NCBI GenBank assembly: GCA_964496905.1
Contig: CAZCAQ010000005.1
Span: forward strand, 4,206 to 68,205
Length of the DNA: 64,000 bases
Direction of reading: 5' to 3'
Source of the DNA: CAZCAQ01 sp964496905
GTDB taxonomy: Bacteria > Patescibacteriota > WWE3 > UBA101185 > UBA10185
A program made the translations under genes and the position numbers. How positions within the stretch are numbered: position 1 is the stretch's first letter; each line of letters starts with the position of its first letter. Positions 7,677 to 16,659 of the stretch are shown piece by piece. The notes beneath the pieces were generated by a model, which had not been told where the DNA came from, did no database searches, and was given only the letters and a program-made list of their open reading frames with translations.

Positions 7677-9041
7677 TTAATTAACGGTGACGTAAACTGG
7701 TGGTACCATGCCCATTGAGCAAGAAATTTTGTAGTTACCCTCTTCTTTTGGTGTAAATTCAACGACGTTTAATCCAGCCTTTAGTACTATTACTTCTTCA
7801 TATAATCCAGGAGCATACACTGCATTTGCACATCCCAATGCCCCACTGTTGTAAATTTCCCAGCGTACGGGCACATTAGCCGCTAAAGTGAATTGAGTGG
7901 GAGAATATGCTAGCCCCTTAGCTTCCATTTGCATTAATTGTGTACCACCTACTATTTGAGTTTGCACTGCTTCCTTTTTTTGTAATGCATGTGTTAAGTC
8001 ACTAAAACTAGGTAAACCTAAAATATTTAAATGAGCATTGAGTGAAGTAATACCCAACATAATAATTAAAAAACCTGCAAAATAAGAAAACTGAGTTGAA
8101 AACTTTTTATTTGTATAAAATTTAGTGCTTGCTGTACCTATTAAAATTAATGGAGGTAACGTTCCAAGTGCAAACGCAAGCATGCTCAGTGCTGCTTGGC
8201 TAAAACTGCCCATTGTCAAAGCACTTGCCTGCGCAATAAGAGTAAAACCGCAAGGCATAAAAAAAGTAAGCGCACCCAAGAACAACGGCACAGCTTTTCC
8301 TTGTTTGTGCTCAACTGTATGCAAAATATTACTTAGTCTAGGAAATGCTGGAATGGCCTTTTTTGGCAAAATATCTAACATCTGTACACCAATTACAATC
8401 ATTAGCAATGAAACAATTAAAATTAAAGTAGTTGAAAGTCCAACAGAAATTGAAAAAATAGCTCCTAATACGCCTAATAGCCCTCCTAAAACGAAAAAAG
8501 TAATAGTACGTGATGTTAAAAACATAATTTGAGGTTTTATGCTGTTTCCATACTGTTCAGTCCATTTTTTGGAAACACCCAGCAACAGTCCCCCAATAAT
8601 TGCTGCACACGAAGAAAAACCTGCAATTAGTCCAAATATAAAATAGCTTGGGTAAGATGATTCGCTATTTATACTTGAGAGGCCAAATGAAGAACGCTTA
8701 CCAATATAATCGAATAAAAAAGCAAATACTAAGGCTAATAATAAAGGCAAAAGATACTTTTTAGGTTCAAATTTTACTTTTTTAGTTCCGTTGCCGTTAA
8801 TACCCGAAACAGAATATCCATAGGACGTGACCAATTTATTTAGGTCATTTGTGTTAATTTTTATGTTTGGGTCCGTTTCTATTTCTACAATCCCACTATT
8901 TATATCAGCTTTTACATTTTTTATGCCTTTAAACCTTCTAAATTCTTTTTCTACTAATACTTTGCACGAGGAGCAATGCATTCCCTCTACATATACTAGT
9001 TCACATTTAGTTTCACTTTGTTTGTATGTTTTGTTCTTCAT
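7677..9041 (-). CDS. HMA - TauE/DsbD-like membrane - cupredoxin fusion, copper export
   Basis: 454 residues built from three parts: an N-terminal heavy-metal-associated domain with GMHCSSCK (19-26); about seven membrane helices related to TauE/DsbD-type membrane domains, with FSSCAAIIGG and FFMPCGFTLIAQA carrying the conserved Cys and Pro-Cys; and a C-terminal cupredoxin-like domain with candidate copper ligands in GCANAVYAPG and ISCSMGMVPP. Its stop and start are tied to its neighbours (TAATG with csoR, 2 bp to copA). It likely accepts Cu from the cytosol or from CopA and holds or passes it outside. The direction of transfer is inferred. Confidence 0.82.
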   Translation of the reverse strand: MKNKTYKQSETKCELVYVEGMHCSSCKVLVEKEFRRFKGIKNVKADINSGIVEIETDPNIKINTNDLNKLVTSYGYSVSGINGNGTKKVKFEPKKYLLPLLLALVFAFLFDYIGKRSSFGLSSINSESSYPSYFIFGLIAGFSSCAAIIGGLLLGVSKKWTEQYGNSIKPQIMFLTSRTITFFVLGGLLGVLGAIFSISVGLSTTLILIVSLLMIVIGVQMLDILPKKAIPAFPRLSNILHTVEHKQGKAVPLFLGALTFFMPCGFTLIAQASALTMGSFSQAALSMLAFALGTLPPLILIGTASTKFYTNKKFSTQFSYFAGFLIIMLGITSLNAHLNILGLPSFSDLTHALQKKEAVQTQIVGGTQLMQMEAKGLAYSPTQFTLAANVPVRWEIYNSGALGCANAVYAPGLYEEVIVLKAGLNVVEFTPKEEGNYKISCSMGMVPPVYVTVN

Positions 9042-9301
9042 TATTTATAGCTGTAAATATCAATTAATTCCTTAATTACCTTGTCATTTTTATCCATATG
9101 AGTTTTACCTACCACACAATGAGTTAGGTGGTTTTCCATAATTTCCATGTCCAGCTTTTTTAATGCCTTTTGAACTGAAAGGGACTGATGAATTACTTTA
9201 ATGCAGTATTCGTCGTTTTCAACCATTTTTTCTATGGCAGCGATTTGGCCTTTGATAATTTTGATTCTATGAAGCTTTTTCTTTTTTTGCTCGTCGTGCA
9301 T
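9041..9301 (-). CDS. csoR: CsoR-family copper-sensing repressor
   Basis: Start placed at the second ATG (9301); the longer form from 9310 would begin inside the operator. Helical protein of about 86 residues with the CsoR copper triad: Cys in DEYCIKVIHQ, His and Cys in ENHLTHCV. It opens the copper operon and overlaps the next gene by one base (TAATG). Apo-CsoR binds its operator; Cu(I) releases it. The GGGGGG half of the operator also lies at Shine-Dalgarno distance from this start, so one element may serve both DNA binding and translation. Confidence 0.93.
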   Translation of the reverse strand: MHDEQKKKKLHRIKIIKGQIAAIEKMVENDEYCIKVIHQSLSVQKALKKLDMEIMENHLTHCVVGKTHMDKNDKVIKELIDIYSYK

Positions 9302-9308
9302 AATCAGC

Positions 9309-9325
9309 ATCCCCCCAGGGGGGAT
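9309..9325 (-). promoter_or_regulatory. CsoR operator
   Basis: Perfect 17-base palindrome atccccccaggggggat, a G-tract dyad as known for CsoR/RcnR operators. It lies 7 bases downstream of the -10 box, covering the predicted start of transcription. Confidence 0.85.
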
Positions 9326-9332
9326 CTATCAA

Positions 9333-9361
9333 ATAATAATTGAGTTTAATAGTAATGTCAA
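9333..9361 (-). promoter_or_regulatory. Promoter of csoR-copA operon
   Basis: On the minus strand TTGACA (9356-9361), 17-base spacer, TATTAT (9333-9338). The predicted start falls at the edge of the CsoR palindrome. Confidence 0.85.
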
Positions 9362-9392
9362 TCAGCAATAAAAACTTGATATACTAATGCTA

Positions 9393-10100
9393 ATGAAGTC
9401 GCCTTATATAGAAAAATCAGTAATTTTTGCCTGTGTAGCAGTTTTAATTTTTTTAGGAGCATATTCTAATTATTTGGAACAGCAAAAAGTCGAAGATAGC
9501 AAATTGCCCGATTATGTTGAGCAAAACAAGTATTTTCAAAAATGGATAACAAATCATAAAAATAGTGGGATTGAGCTTGAAGCTGATGAGTTTAGACTGT
9601 TTGAAGAAAACGAGGTTTATAATACTTCTCGCATAATTTTATTTCCAGTAACTAATAAAGAGCACTTTGCTGCTTATAAAGCGGCTTTAGAAAAGTATAA
9701 GACTATAAAAGATGCTCGCTTTTCTCCAAATGGTGAACAAGTGGTGGATTTTAGGAACGAACTGCGCAAGGGCCTATCTCCTAATGAATATAATCCTTAC
9801 GAATTGCTTTATATCGGTATGCGCAATGATCGAATTATTGAAAATAAACTCCTTCAATGTAGTCGCGACGCGCTTTGTTATATTGACCGTGCCTATTTTG
9901 TTGATGATGATATTGTGGTTGTGTCAACTTTTACACAGAACAATGAGGTCCCAGGAAAGATTTTTGTGCCATGCACGTATGAGCAAATGTGTGAATATGT
10001 TGTTACGGTGTATGTTATGAATATAGCCACTAACTCAGCTTTGGTATACAAATCACCCCCTTTAGAGCTTAGATTGTCGGAAAAGATTGAGGGGTTTTAA
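9393..10100 (+). CDS. Hypothetical membrane-anchored protein
   Basis: Start chosen at the second ATG (9393), because the extended -10 box TGATATACT (9378-9385) ends 7 bases before it; the ATG at 9387 would lie inside the promoter. 235 residues with one N-terminal helix (SVIFACVAVLIFLGAYS) and an external domain that contains four cysteines in two close groups (CSRDALC and CTYEQMC), probably disulfides. Not recognised. It is divergent from csoR and shares the intergenic region, so a copper response is possible but unproven. Confidence 0.7.
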   Translation: MKSPYIEKSVIFACVAVLIFLGAYSNYLEQQKVEDSKLPDYVEQNKYFQKWITNHKNSGIELEADEFRLFEENEVYNTSRIILFPVTNKEHFAAYKAALEKYKTIKDARFSPNGEQVVDFRNELRKGLSPNEYNPYELLYIGMRNDRIIENKLLQCSRDALCYIDRAYFVDDDIVVVSTFTQNNEVPGKIFVPCTYEQMCEYVVTVYVMNIATNSALVYKSPPLELRLSEKIEGF

Positions 10101-10151
10101 GCTTTTTTGTCCTTTTTAAGGTTTGTGAGTGACTTTTTTATGTTACTTGCT

Positions 10152-10289
10152 AGAATATAGAGTGCTCGGTGTGTGAGGCTCTGCCTCCACGCCTTTGCTT
10201 TGCTCGTGGGGTGAGAACCTGCTTCGCAGAACCTTGCCCCCTCGGAGTACCTCGGGGTGTAAACAAGTTAGCACCCCTCGCTTTCGCTA
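10152..10289 (+). repeat. Hairpin-dense leader of tRNA-Pro
   Basis: Extended -10 (TGCTAGAAT, ending 10157) is followed by a chain of short dyads: gaggctctgcctc, gaacctgcttcgcagaacc, cctcggagtacctcgg, and acccctcgctttcgctacggggt, the last overlapping the first bases of tRNA-Pro. The nine bases cggggtgta occur at 10253-10261 and again as the tRNA 5' end at 10290. No protein is seen in 10101-10289. Confidence 0.55.
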
Positions 10290-10366
10290 CGGGGTGTAGC
10301 TCAGTTTGGTAGAGTGCGCGGTTTGGGACCGTGAGGTCGCAGGTTCGAGTCCTGTCACCCCGACCA
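10290..10366 (+). tRNA. tRNA-Pro(TGG)
   Basis: Acceptor CGGGGTG/CACCCCG, anticodon loop TTTGGGA giving TGG, T-arm with GGTTCGAGTCC, encoded CCA at 10364-10366. Confidence 0.95.
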
Positions 10367-10390
10367 GTATCAACTTAAAAGAAAAATTAT

Positions 10391-10437
10391 GACCCTCGTG
10401 TCTACTATTGTTATCCAAAAATAGACGAGAGGGTTTC
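10391..10437 (+). terminator. Terminator-like hairpin after tRNA-Pro
   Basis: Arms accctcgtgtcta (10392-10404) and tagacgagagggt (10422-10434) pair with a small internal mismatch; a short T-rich tail follows. It could end transcripts from both sides. Confidence 0.6.
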
Positions 10438-10487
10438 TTGTGAGCTAGGATTTTTTATTCTTTTCTATCCATATTTTACAACCCAGT

Positions 10488-10733
10488 TTATATCTCCGGA
10501 GAAACGTGCACAGTGAATTTACCCGCATAGTTCTCCTGAAAGAACTTCTTAACCGCATTTTCGTCGTCTATGCTCCGTTCTTCAACAGATATATCTCCGA
10601 CAACTCCTGCGCCACTTAAGACGAATCGTGTCTGAGGTAATCCTCTCGCTTCTTGCTGCCCTCTCCAAGCAGCAATCGCCGCAAGAGCGTCTATACCGTC
10701 GGTAAAATGAAAATACGTTTTCTGCCCAGCCAT
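10488..10733 (-). CDS. Small hypothetical protein, own transcription unit
   Basis: 81 residues, with strong Shine-Dalgarno AAGGAG 8 bases before ATG and base composition richer in GC than its neighbours. Contains a helix (DGIDALAAIAAWRGQQEARG) followed by strands and an acidic helix, ending in VHVSPEI. Not recognised. A consensus promoter lies at 10779-10807. Together these give a compact stand-alone cassette, a pattern repeated by other small genes in this window. Confidence 0.7.
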   Translation of the reverse strand: MAGQKTYFHFTDGIDALAAIAAWRGQQEARGLPQTRFVLSGAGVVGDISVEERSIDDENAVKKFFQENYAGKFTVHVSPEI

Positions 10734-10778
10734 TTTAGCTTCTCCTTATGTGTTTGAAAAACTTTTTTAAGTGAGCTG

Positions 10779-10807
10779 ATTGTATTACGCTATAGGTTGC
10801 CGGTCAA
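10779..10807 (-). promoter_or_regulatory. Promoter of small gene 10488-10733
   Basis: Minus strand TTGACC (10802-10807), 17-base spacer, TACAAT (10779-10784), about 45 bases before the ATG. Confidence 0.7.
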
Positions 10808-10862
10808 TATGCATGTGGATAGTACTCGTTCGAAAGGAAACTTTTTTACGAAAAAGCTTAAC

Positions 10863-13487
10863 TTAGCTAAGCTCACTCTTGGAACTTAAATTTTTAGAAA
10901 CATCATTTACTATTAAAACAAGCAAACAAATCACGCTTGCAATTCCCCAACCCGATAAACCTATATGAGTTGTTTCAAACATTTTTCGTGCAGGAGTATA
11001 AATAATAATTAAAGTGGCTAGTAGCGAAACACCCGAAGCACCTAATAAATATTTATTTACAAAGGGTGAACGATTTAATGTAAGTTTTCTAAAAGATCTG
11101 TAATTAAATGCCATTGCAATTTCAGCCAGAATTAGAGTAACAAGTGCTACTGTCTGACTTTCTCCGTGTGTCATTCCCAAAATGTTAAATGCAAAATAGT
11201 ACGAAATTAAAGTTACTGTTGCCATAATTGCAGCGGAAGAAATAAGCAGTTTAATAACAGCTTTGTTTAAAATATTTTCTTTGTTTCTAGGTTTTTCCAG
11301 CATTATATCGTCAGAGGATGGATTCACTCCCAATGTTATTGCAGGCAAATTATCTGTAACTAGGTTCATAAATAAAATTTGCATTGCCACAAGTATTGGA
11401 GTTTGCCAGCCTAAGTATGGCGCAAAAACTACACCCAAAAATAAAATGACTAGTTCTGCCAAACTGCAACTAAGCTGATACGCCACGAATTTGCGAATAT
11501 TATTGTAAGAAGTTCGTCCTTCTGAAATAGCCGCAACAATTGTTGCAAAGTTATCATCTTTTAATACAAGATCTGCTGCCGAACGCGAAACATCAGTACC
11601 GTTTTTTCCCATTGCAATGCCTACATGAGCTTCTTTTAGCGCTGGAGCATCGTTTACGCCGTCTCCTGTCATTGCAACTATTTCTCCCGCTTCTTTTAAT
11701 AGGCGAACAAGTCTAATTTTGTGTTCAGGACGGACTCGCGCATAAATTGTGGTCTCTTTTAATGCTATTGCAAGCTCTTGGTCAGACATTTGATCAATTT
11801 GAGTACCTTCTAAAATAGTTTGATTTAGCCCTAGTTGTCGACCAATCGACATTGCAGTGTCTTTACTGTCGCCCGTTGCCATAATAACTCTAATTCCGGC
11901 AGTCTGAGCGCTTAAAATGGCTGCTTTTGCTTCTTCGCGCGGAGGATCTTCCATGGCTACGATTCCTAGTAAAATTAAGTCATCTTCAGTGTAGCTTTCC
12001 TCATTAGTTTGAACTGGTTTATACGCAATGCCTAATGTCCTAAATGCGTTTGAGGCCATTTCTGTTTGTAGTTTCACAAATTGCTCTTTTAGCTTAGGTG
12101 CAAATTCTACTACGTTTGAACCTTGTTGAAGTTTTGAGCATTTTTCAAATAGTACTTCAGGCGCACCCTTTGCATAAATGTATTTAACATCATCAGATTG
12201 GCTCAATACAGACATCATTTTTCGGTCAGAGTTAAATGGCATTTCGTTTATGCGTATAGCGTTTAAGTTCTCTTTAAAAATCCCTGATTTAGCTCCTAAA
12301 ATGAGTAAGGCTGCTTCGGTTGGAGATCCAAGAGCCTTGTATTCGTTATCAATTCCTGTTCTCTGAATTTCTGTATCGTTGCTAACTATACCCGCTTCAA
12401 TTAGTAGTTTAAGATGCACGTTGGCGTTTATATCTATATCCTTGCCGTCGCTCCTAATTTTTCCATGTGCAACAAAGCCACTTCCTTCTACTTCGTATAA
12501 ACCATTGCCTGTGAAAATGTGCTTAACAGTCATTTCTCCTCTGGTGAGTGTTCCGGTTTTATCTGAGCAAATTAGTGTTACTTCACCTAAAGTTTCAATA
12601 ATCGACATTCGATTTACAATAGCGTTTTTCTCCGACATTCGCTTGGCTCCAACAGCTAAAGTGGTAATTAAAACTACAGGAAAGCCTTCGGGAAAAGCTG
12701 AAACCGCTAATGCGACCATTAATACCAAAATTTCAGTAGTAGCCTCGTTTGTTAGCTCTGGTGTCCTAAACAGCATTAGCGCGCCTGTGGCTACAGAAGT
12801 TATAATTGCAATCACAACCATATATTTAGCGATATGATTAACCTTTTGAGCCAGTGGGAGTTCTTTTTCAGCTGTAGAAATTAAATGCGCAATTTTTCCA
12901 AACCGAGTATTCATTCCTGTGTGCGTAACTTTTGCCAAACAACGGCCATTTACAATATACGTACCCATAAATAGTAAATTTTCTTCTTGTGGCAGCTTTT
13001 CAGGCACTAACTGCATTTTACTAATTTCTTTTGACTCACCCGTTAATGCAGCTTCACTCACTCTTAGTTCGTGCGACTCAACAATAACGCAGTCAGCGGG
13101 TATTTTTTCACCATTTCCTAAAACTATAATGTCCTCTGGCACAATTTCCTTTGAATCAATTTCTAATTTAGCGCCATCTCTTACTACAATGCTTATCGGC
13201 ATGAGCATTTTCTTTAAGCTCGCAACTGCCTCTTCCGCCTTGTATTCTTGAATAAATCCAACTCCTATAACTAGAGCAATTACCATAAAAATTGCGTAAG
13301 CTGTAGGTTCTTTTCCAACTAGCAATGAAATTACTGCAGCAACAACTAGCATGTAAATTACAAAGTTACTTTTTATTTGCCTAAGCAGTATTTTTAGTGG
13401 AGAAGATTTTGAAGAATCGACTAACTGGTTATAACCAAAAAGCTTAAGTTGATCTTGGGCCTGTGCTTGAGTTAATCCTTGAGGCAT
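10863..13487 (-). CDS. P2-type (calcium-type) cation-transporting ATPase
   Basis: 874 residues, full length. N-terminal cation-ATPase domain (LTQAQAQDQLKLFGYNQL), actuator TGES, membrane helix 4 with PEGFP, phosphorylation site DKTGTLT, hinge GDGVNDAPAL and helix 6 with NLVTDNLPA, then four C-terminal helices. The PEGxP and NxxTD residues are those that bind Ca2+ or Mn2+ in P2A pumps. No heavy-metal domain. TACAAT stands 7 bases before ATG, again leaderless. It neighbours a Kef-type antiporter, a cation-homeostasis pair. Confidence 0.93.
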   Translation of the reverse strand: MPQGLTQAQAQDQLKLFGYNQLVDSSKSSPLKILLRQIKSNFVIYMLVVAAVISLLVGKEPTAYAIFMVIALVIGVGFIQEYKAEEAVASLKKMLMPISIVVRDGAKLEIDSKEIVPEDIIVLGNGEKIPADCVIVESHELRVSEAALTGESKEISKMQLVPEKLPQEENLLFMGTYIVNGRCLAKVTHTGMNTRFGKIAHLISTAEKELPLAQKVNHIAKYMVVIAIITSVATGALMLFRTPELTNEATTEILVLMVALAVSAFPEGFPVVLITTLAVGAKRMSEKNAIVNRMSIIETLGEVTLICSDKTGTLTRGEMTVKHIFTGNGLYEVEGSGFVAHGKIRSDGKDIDINANVHLKLLIEAGIVSNDTEIQRTGIDNEYKALGSPTEAALLILGAKSGIFKENLNAIRINEMPFNSDRKMMSVLSQSDDVKYIYAKGAPEVLFEKCSKLQQGSNVVEFAPKLKEQFVKLQTEMASNAFRTLGIAYKPVQTNEESYTEDDLILLGIVAMEDPPREEAKAAILSAQTAGIRVIMATGDSKDTAMSIGRQLGLNQTILEGTQIDQMSDQELAIALKETTIYARVRPEHKIRLVRLLKEAGEIVAMTGDGVNDAPALKEAHVGIAMGKNGTDVSRSAADLVLKDDNFATIVAAISEGRTSYNNIRKFVAYQLSCSLAELVILFLGVVFAPYLGWQTPILVAMQILFMNLVTDNLPAITLGVNPSSDDIMLEKPRNKENILNKAVIKLLISSAAIMATVTLISYYFAFNILGMTHGESQTVALVTLILAEIAMAFNYRSFRKLTLNRSPFVNKYLLGASGVSLLATLIIIYTPARKMFETTHIGLSGWGIASVICLLVLIVNDVSKNLSSKSELS

Positions 13488-13537
13488 TATAAAAATTGTA
13501 ACACGATGTTACTGCATTTTGGCGCTAAATGAGCTTT

Positions 13538-15229
13538 TTAAACAATAGAACTAACTGCTTTGTTGCCAAAATTAATTCCATCTTTAAAATGAATATCTGG
13601 CCAATATTGACGAATTTGATGCACAATATAGTCTCCTGATACTTTTTCAGGCAATAATACATAATCTGCGCCTAACTCTTTAAGCAGTTTTGCGTGATCA
13701 GAGTCAGTTGCACGCAAAACGATCTTAGCTGAGTCGTTTTTTTCTTTAACAGTGTTTAAAAGCAGTTGATTGTCAGAAAAGTCAGATGCAGTGCAAATTA
13801 CCAGCTTTGCAGCTTCAATGTGTAATGCGTCAATAATATCTGGGTCGCCAATATCGCCATAAACCGCTTGAACATCTTGAGCTATCAGTTCTCGCACCAG
13901 CGTAGGATTAAAATCCATAGCTACAAAAGGGATATCATTATGTTGCAAATACTTAATTATCGGTGCGCCAACTCTATGCGCTCCAATTATAATTATATGA
14001 TCGACAAGTACGCTTTTTTCTCCATGCTCAAAATAGTGCTTTTTGCCTGTTTTTTCAAAAATGGACATTAGTGGCGAAATAGGCTTATAAAGCTTTTTTG
14101 AGTAAGAAATTAAAATTGATGAAACTGTAATAGATAAAACCGCAACAGCTGCCATAATTGAAATTGTAATAGGATCCACTAGTTTTGCCGTAACGCCCAC
14201 CATAAGCACTATTAATGAAAATTCCGAAATTTGTGACAAATATAACGAAGTTTGAAACAGCGTATGTTTTTTAAAGCCAAAGCGGCTTAGCAAAAACGCA
14301 TAAATTATTGGTTTGAGCATTAACGCGTACATGGTAAAAACAAGAATTATTGGTATGCTGCTAGCAAGTTCTGTAAAATCTGCAGTAGAACCCAAATAAA
14401 TAAAGAAAAGTGCAATAAAAAAATCCCGCATAGGTTTTATTTTTGCTTGAATTTGCAAATGATAAGGTGATGAAGCTAAGGCAACTCCAGCCAAAAACGC
14501 GCCAATTTCAATAGAAAAACCTGCCATGACGGCAAGACTTGTAAAAGCAAAACACCAAGCAATTGAAGTTATATACAAAAGCTCAACTGATTTGGCTGTG
14601 AATTCAAAAACTTTGTTTAAAAAGTATTTTGATAAAACAAAAGTTAATGTAAAAAGACCCAAAGCTTTAACTACCAACATTAAAACTGGAAAGCTGCTTT
14701 GAAGTCCCATGCTAAATGCAGAACTACCCACCGAAATAAGCATTAAAATAACAATTGCGACTAGGTCTTCAACCAAAAGCATGCCTATTGAAAGTTTTCC
14801 GTATAAAGACGATAAGTCTCTGTTTTCTGAAAGCATTTTAATAACTACTACAGTTGAGGAGAATGCTAGGCCGACGCCTAAATAAAGCGCTTCAGTTTTT
14901 TCAAAACCTAATAAATAAGCTAAACCAAAGCCTAAAAATGTAGTAATTAAAATTTGGCCGGTAGCTGCAGTAAAAATTGGCTTACCAAGAACTTTTAACT
15001 CATTAAGTTTGAGCTCCATGCCTATTAAAAACAAAACAAATGCAATTCCAATTTCTGGGAGAATTTCAAAAACTGGTGAATGCCCCAAATCAAAAACACG
15101 CAAGAGCGAAAGACACAAGCCCGTTATTAAATAAGCAACAACAAGAGGAAGTCTTAATTTAAAGACAATTAATCCAAGTCCCGATGCAAGGACTAATACC
15201 AGGGCAAGTTGGTAAAAGATGTTATCCAT
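13538..15229 (-). CDS. Kef-type CPA2 cation/proton antiporter with TrkA-N domain
   Basis: 563 residues: 12-13 membrane helices (1-380) with the CPA2 core (GIAFVLFLIGMEL, SSTVVVIKML, IEIGAFLAGVALASS), then a cytosolic Rossmann TrkA-N/RCK domain from about residue 410 (IIIIGAHRVGAPI, YGDIGDPDIIDAL). Exchanges K+ or Na+ for protons with gating by nucleotide binding. In the dinucleotide loop the usual GxGxxG reads GAHRVG, a known variation in Kef proteins. TATACT ends 7 bases before ATG. Confidence 0.92.
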   Translation of the reverse strand: MDNIFYQLALVLVLASGLGLIVFKLRLPLVVAYLITGLCLSLLRVFDLGHSPVFEILPEIGIAFVLFLIGMELKLNELKVLGKPIFTAATGQILITTFLGFGLAYLLGFEKTEALYLGVGLAFSSTVVVIKMLSENRDLSSLYGKLSIGMLLVEDLVAIVILMLISVGSSAFSMGLQSSFPVLMLVVKALGLFTLTFVLSKYFLNKVFEFTAKSVELLYITSIAWCFAFTSLAVMAGFSIEIGAFLAGVALASSPYHLQIQAKIKPMRDFFIALFFIYLGSTADFTELASSIPIILVFTMYALMLKPIIYAFLLSRFGFKKHTLFQTSLYLSQISEFSLIVLMVGVTAKLVDPITISIMAAVAVLSITVSSILISYSKKLYKPISPLMSIFEKTGKKHYFEHGEKSVLVDHIIIIGAHRVGAPIIKYLQHNDIPFVAMDFNPTLVRELIAQDVQAVYGDIGDPDIIDALHIEAAKLVICTASDFSDNQLLLNTVKEKNDSAKIVLRATDSDHAKLLKELGADYVLLPEKVSGDYIVHQIRQYWPDIHFKDGINFGNKAVSSIV

Positions 15230-15324
15230 TTAATTTAGTATATGGCTTATTGACATAGGTTACAATAAAAATGGATTAAAAATAACTACTTTAGTTTTGG
15301 ATTTCAGACGTATATCCTTATAGT

Positions 15325-15963
15325 ATGTACGAAATAACTAGTATAACTCCTGAATTCGCCGTAAAGGACATACCGCCCCCAATTGATATATCAGCTGATA
15401 CTATTTTCCGACTAAACGCCAGTGGTATGCGCGAACAATATGAACCGCTAAAAATTATAGATGAATGCAGAGATGCTATGAGAGAGATGCCAAAGACCAA
15501 AATAGGTTTAGTGCTAGGTACTGGAGATAATACGCAGGAATGGAGGCATAAAGGATGGGTAACGTTGGACATAGATCCTTCATTTAGTGCCGACTTTACT
15601 CTAGATGCTAATGAATTATTAACTGAAATACCACCAGAGTCACTTGATTACATTTGTGCTGAAGCAATTAGAATGGACCCCAATGGTACTAATGGTGTAA
15701 GTCCGTCCAGACTTTTACATCAGGCAAATGCAGCGCTTAAACCCGGTGGAAAACTAATTGTTATTACCGCAAATGTGATGGGTTACGATGAGACGACATT
15801 GCCTGAAAAATCTGAATATGCACATTTATTACAGCGTCACGGTTTTCAAGGTGTCATTGAGTTGCACCCGAGAAACTTTCACGAAGGTAGCACGAACCAT
15901 TTTGATCAGAAAGTTATATACTATGGAGTCAAGAAAAGATCCGGCTACAGTAGAGACGACTAG
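15325..15963 (+). CDS. Class I SAM-dependent methyltransferase
   Basis: 212 residues. Motif I is GLVLGTGDNTQEW (about 72-84), the acidic end of strand 2 is VTLDIDPS, and LKPGGKLIVITANV forms the post-motif strand 4-5 region typical of methyltransferase fold enzymes. Nothing indicates the substrate. It stands alone between divergent and convergent neighbours, with a weak TATA-like box directly before ATG. Confidence 0.75.
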   Translation: MYEITSITPEFAVKDIPPPIDISADTIFRLNASGMREQYEPLKIIDECRDAMREMPKTKIGLVLGTGDNTQEWRHKGWVTLDIDPSFSADFTLDANELLTEIPPESLDYICAEAIRMDPNGTNGVSPSRLLHQANAALKPGGKLIVITANVMGYDETTLPEKSEYAHLLQRHGFQGVIELHPRNFHEGSTNHFDQKVIYYGVKKRSGYSRDD

Positions 15964-16011
15964 TCTCCTAATTAGTTAACTATGCCAAAGCAAGTAATAT
16001 AAAGTAGTAAT

Positions 16012-16551
16012 TTATGCTACGTCGTGACTCAGTTGATCCACAGCAACAACAGTTGCAATCATTAAGGCTGCGTCAGCGTTTTGTGAAACTTCGACGCCGT
16101 AACAATCTCGCACTCTAAACCACTTTTTTGAAGCTTCAGCTACTTTGTCGCCGTTTAAGCTAATTTCGTATTCGTGATCCAAAATATTACCTTTTACCTC
16201 GTACTTTGCTCCGCCTTCAACTTCTAGCACAAAACTATCTCGGACTATGTTTACTAAGTCTTTTCGGACAAAAGCTTTTCTGCCATCTGCAAACTCTAAA
16301 TTCATTGTTTGGCGAACATCAACTAATTTGCCTTTAAGGCTTACAACTGTTCTACCTGAAGGATCTTCAATATCTAGGGTATCGCGAACGCGTGCAACTT
16401 TTCCGTTTACTTTAAATGCTTTGTTGCCGTTATCGTCTTCAATCCAAAAGTCGTCTCCAATAGAAAACATTTTTTCTTGAATTTTGTAATGAACTGCACT
16501 GCCACCTCGGCCGAATTCTTGACGGTCGTCTCTACGATCTCTTAATCCCAT
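16012..16551 (-). CDS. LURP-one-related (LOR) protein
   Basis: 179 residues of the tubby-like LURP-one fold: YKIQEKMFSIGDDFWIEDD opens the first strands, and the repeated KVNGKVARVRDTLDIED / KLVDVRQTMNLEFADG pattern is diagnostic. Good Shine-Dalgarno GGAG before ATG. Bacterial members have no settled role; a membrane-lipid scramblase-like or sensing function is only suggested by the fold. Confidence 0.85.
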   Translation of the reverse strand: MGLRDRRDDRQEFGRGGSAVHYKIQEKMFSIGDDFWIEDDNGNKAFKVNGKVARVRDTLDIEDPSGRTVVSLKGKLVDVRQTMNLEFADGRKAFVRKDLVNIVRDSFVLEVEGGAKYEVKGNILDHEYEISLNGDKVAEASKKWFRVRDCYGVEVSQNADAALMIATVVAVDQLSHDVA

Positions 16552-16659
16552 AAAAGACTCCTTTCAAATAATTATTGAAATTATTGTATCATTTTGTTGA
16601 TTTGTGGTGCCAATTAGCATTGATCAATTTCTACATTCTTAAAATGTTACAATTCAAGA

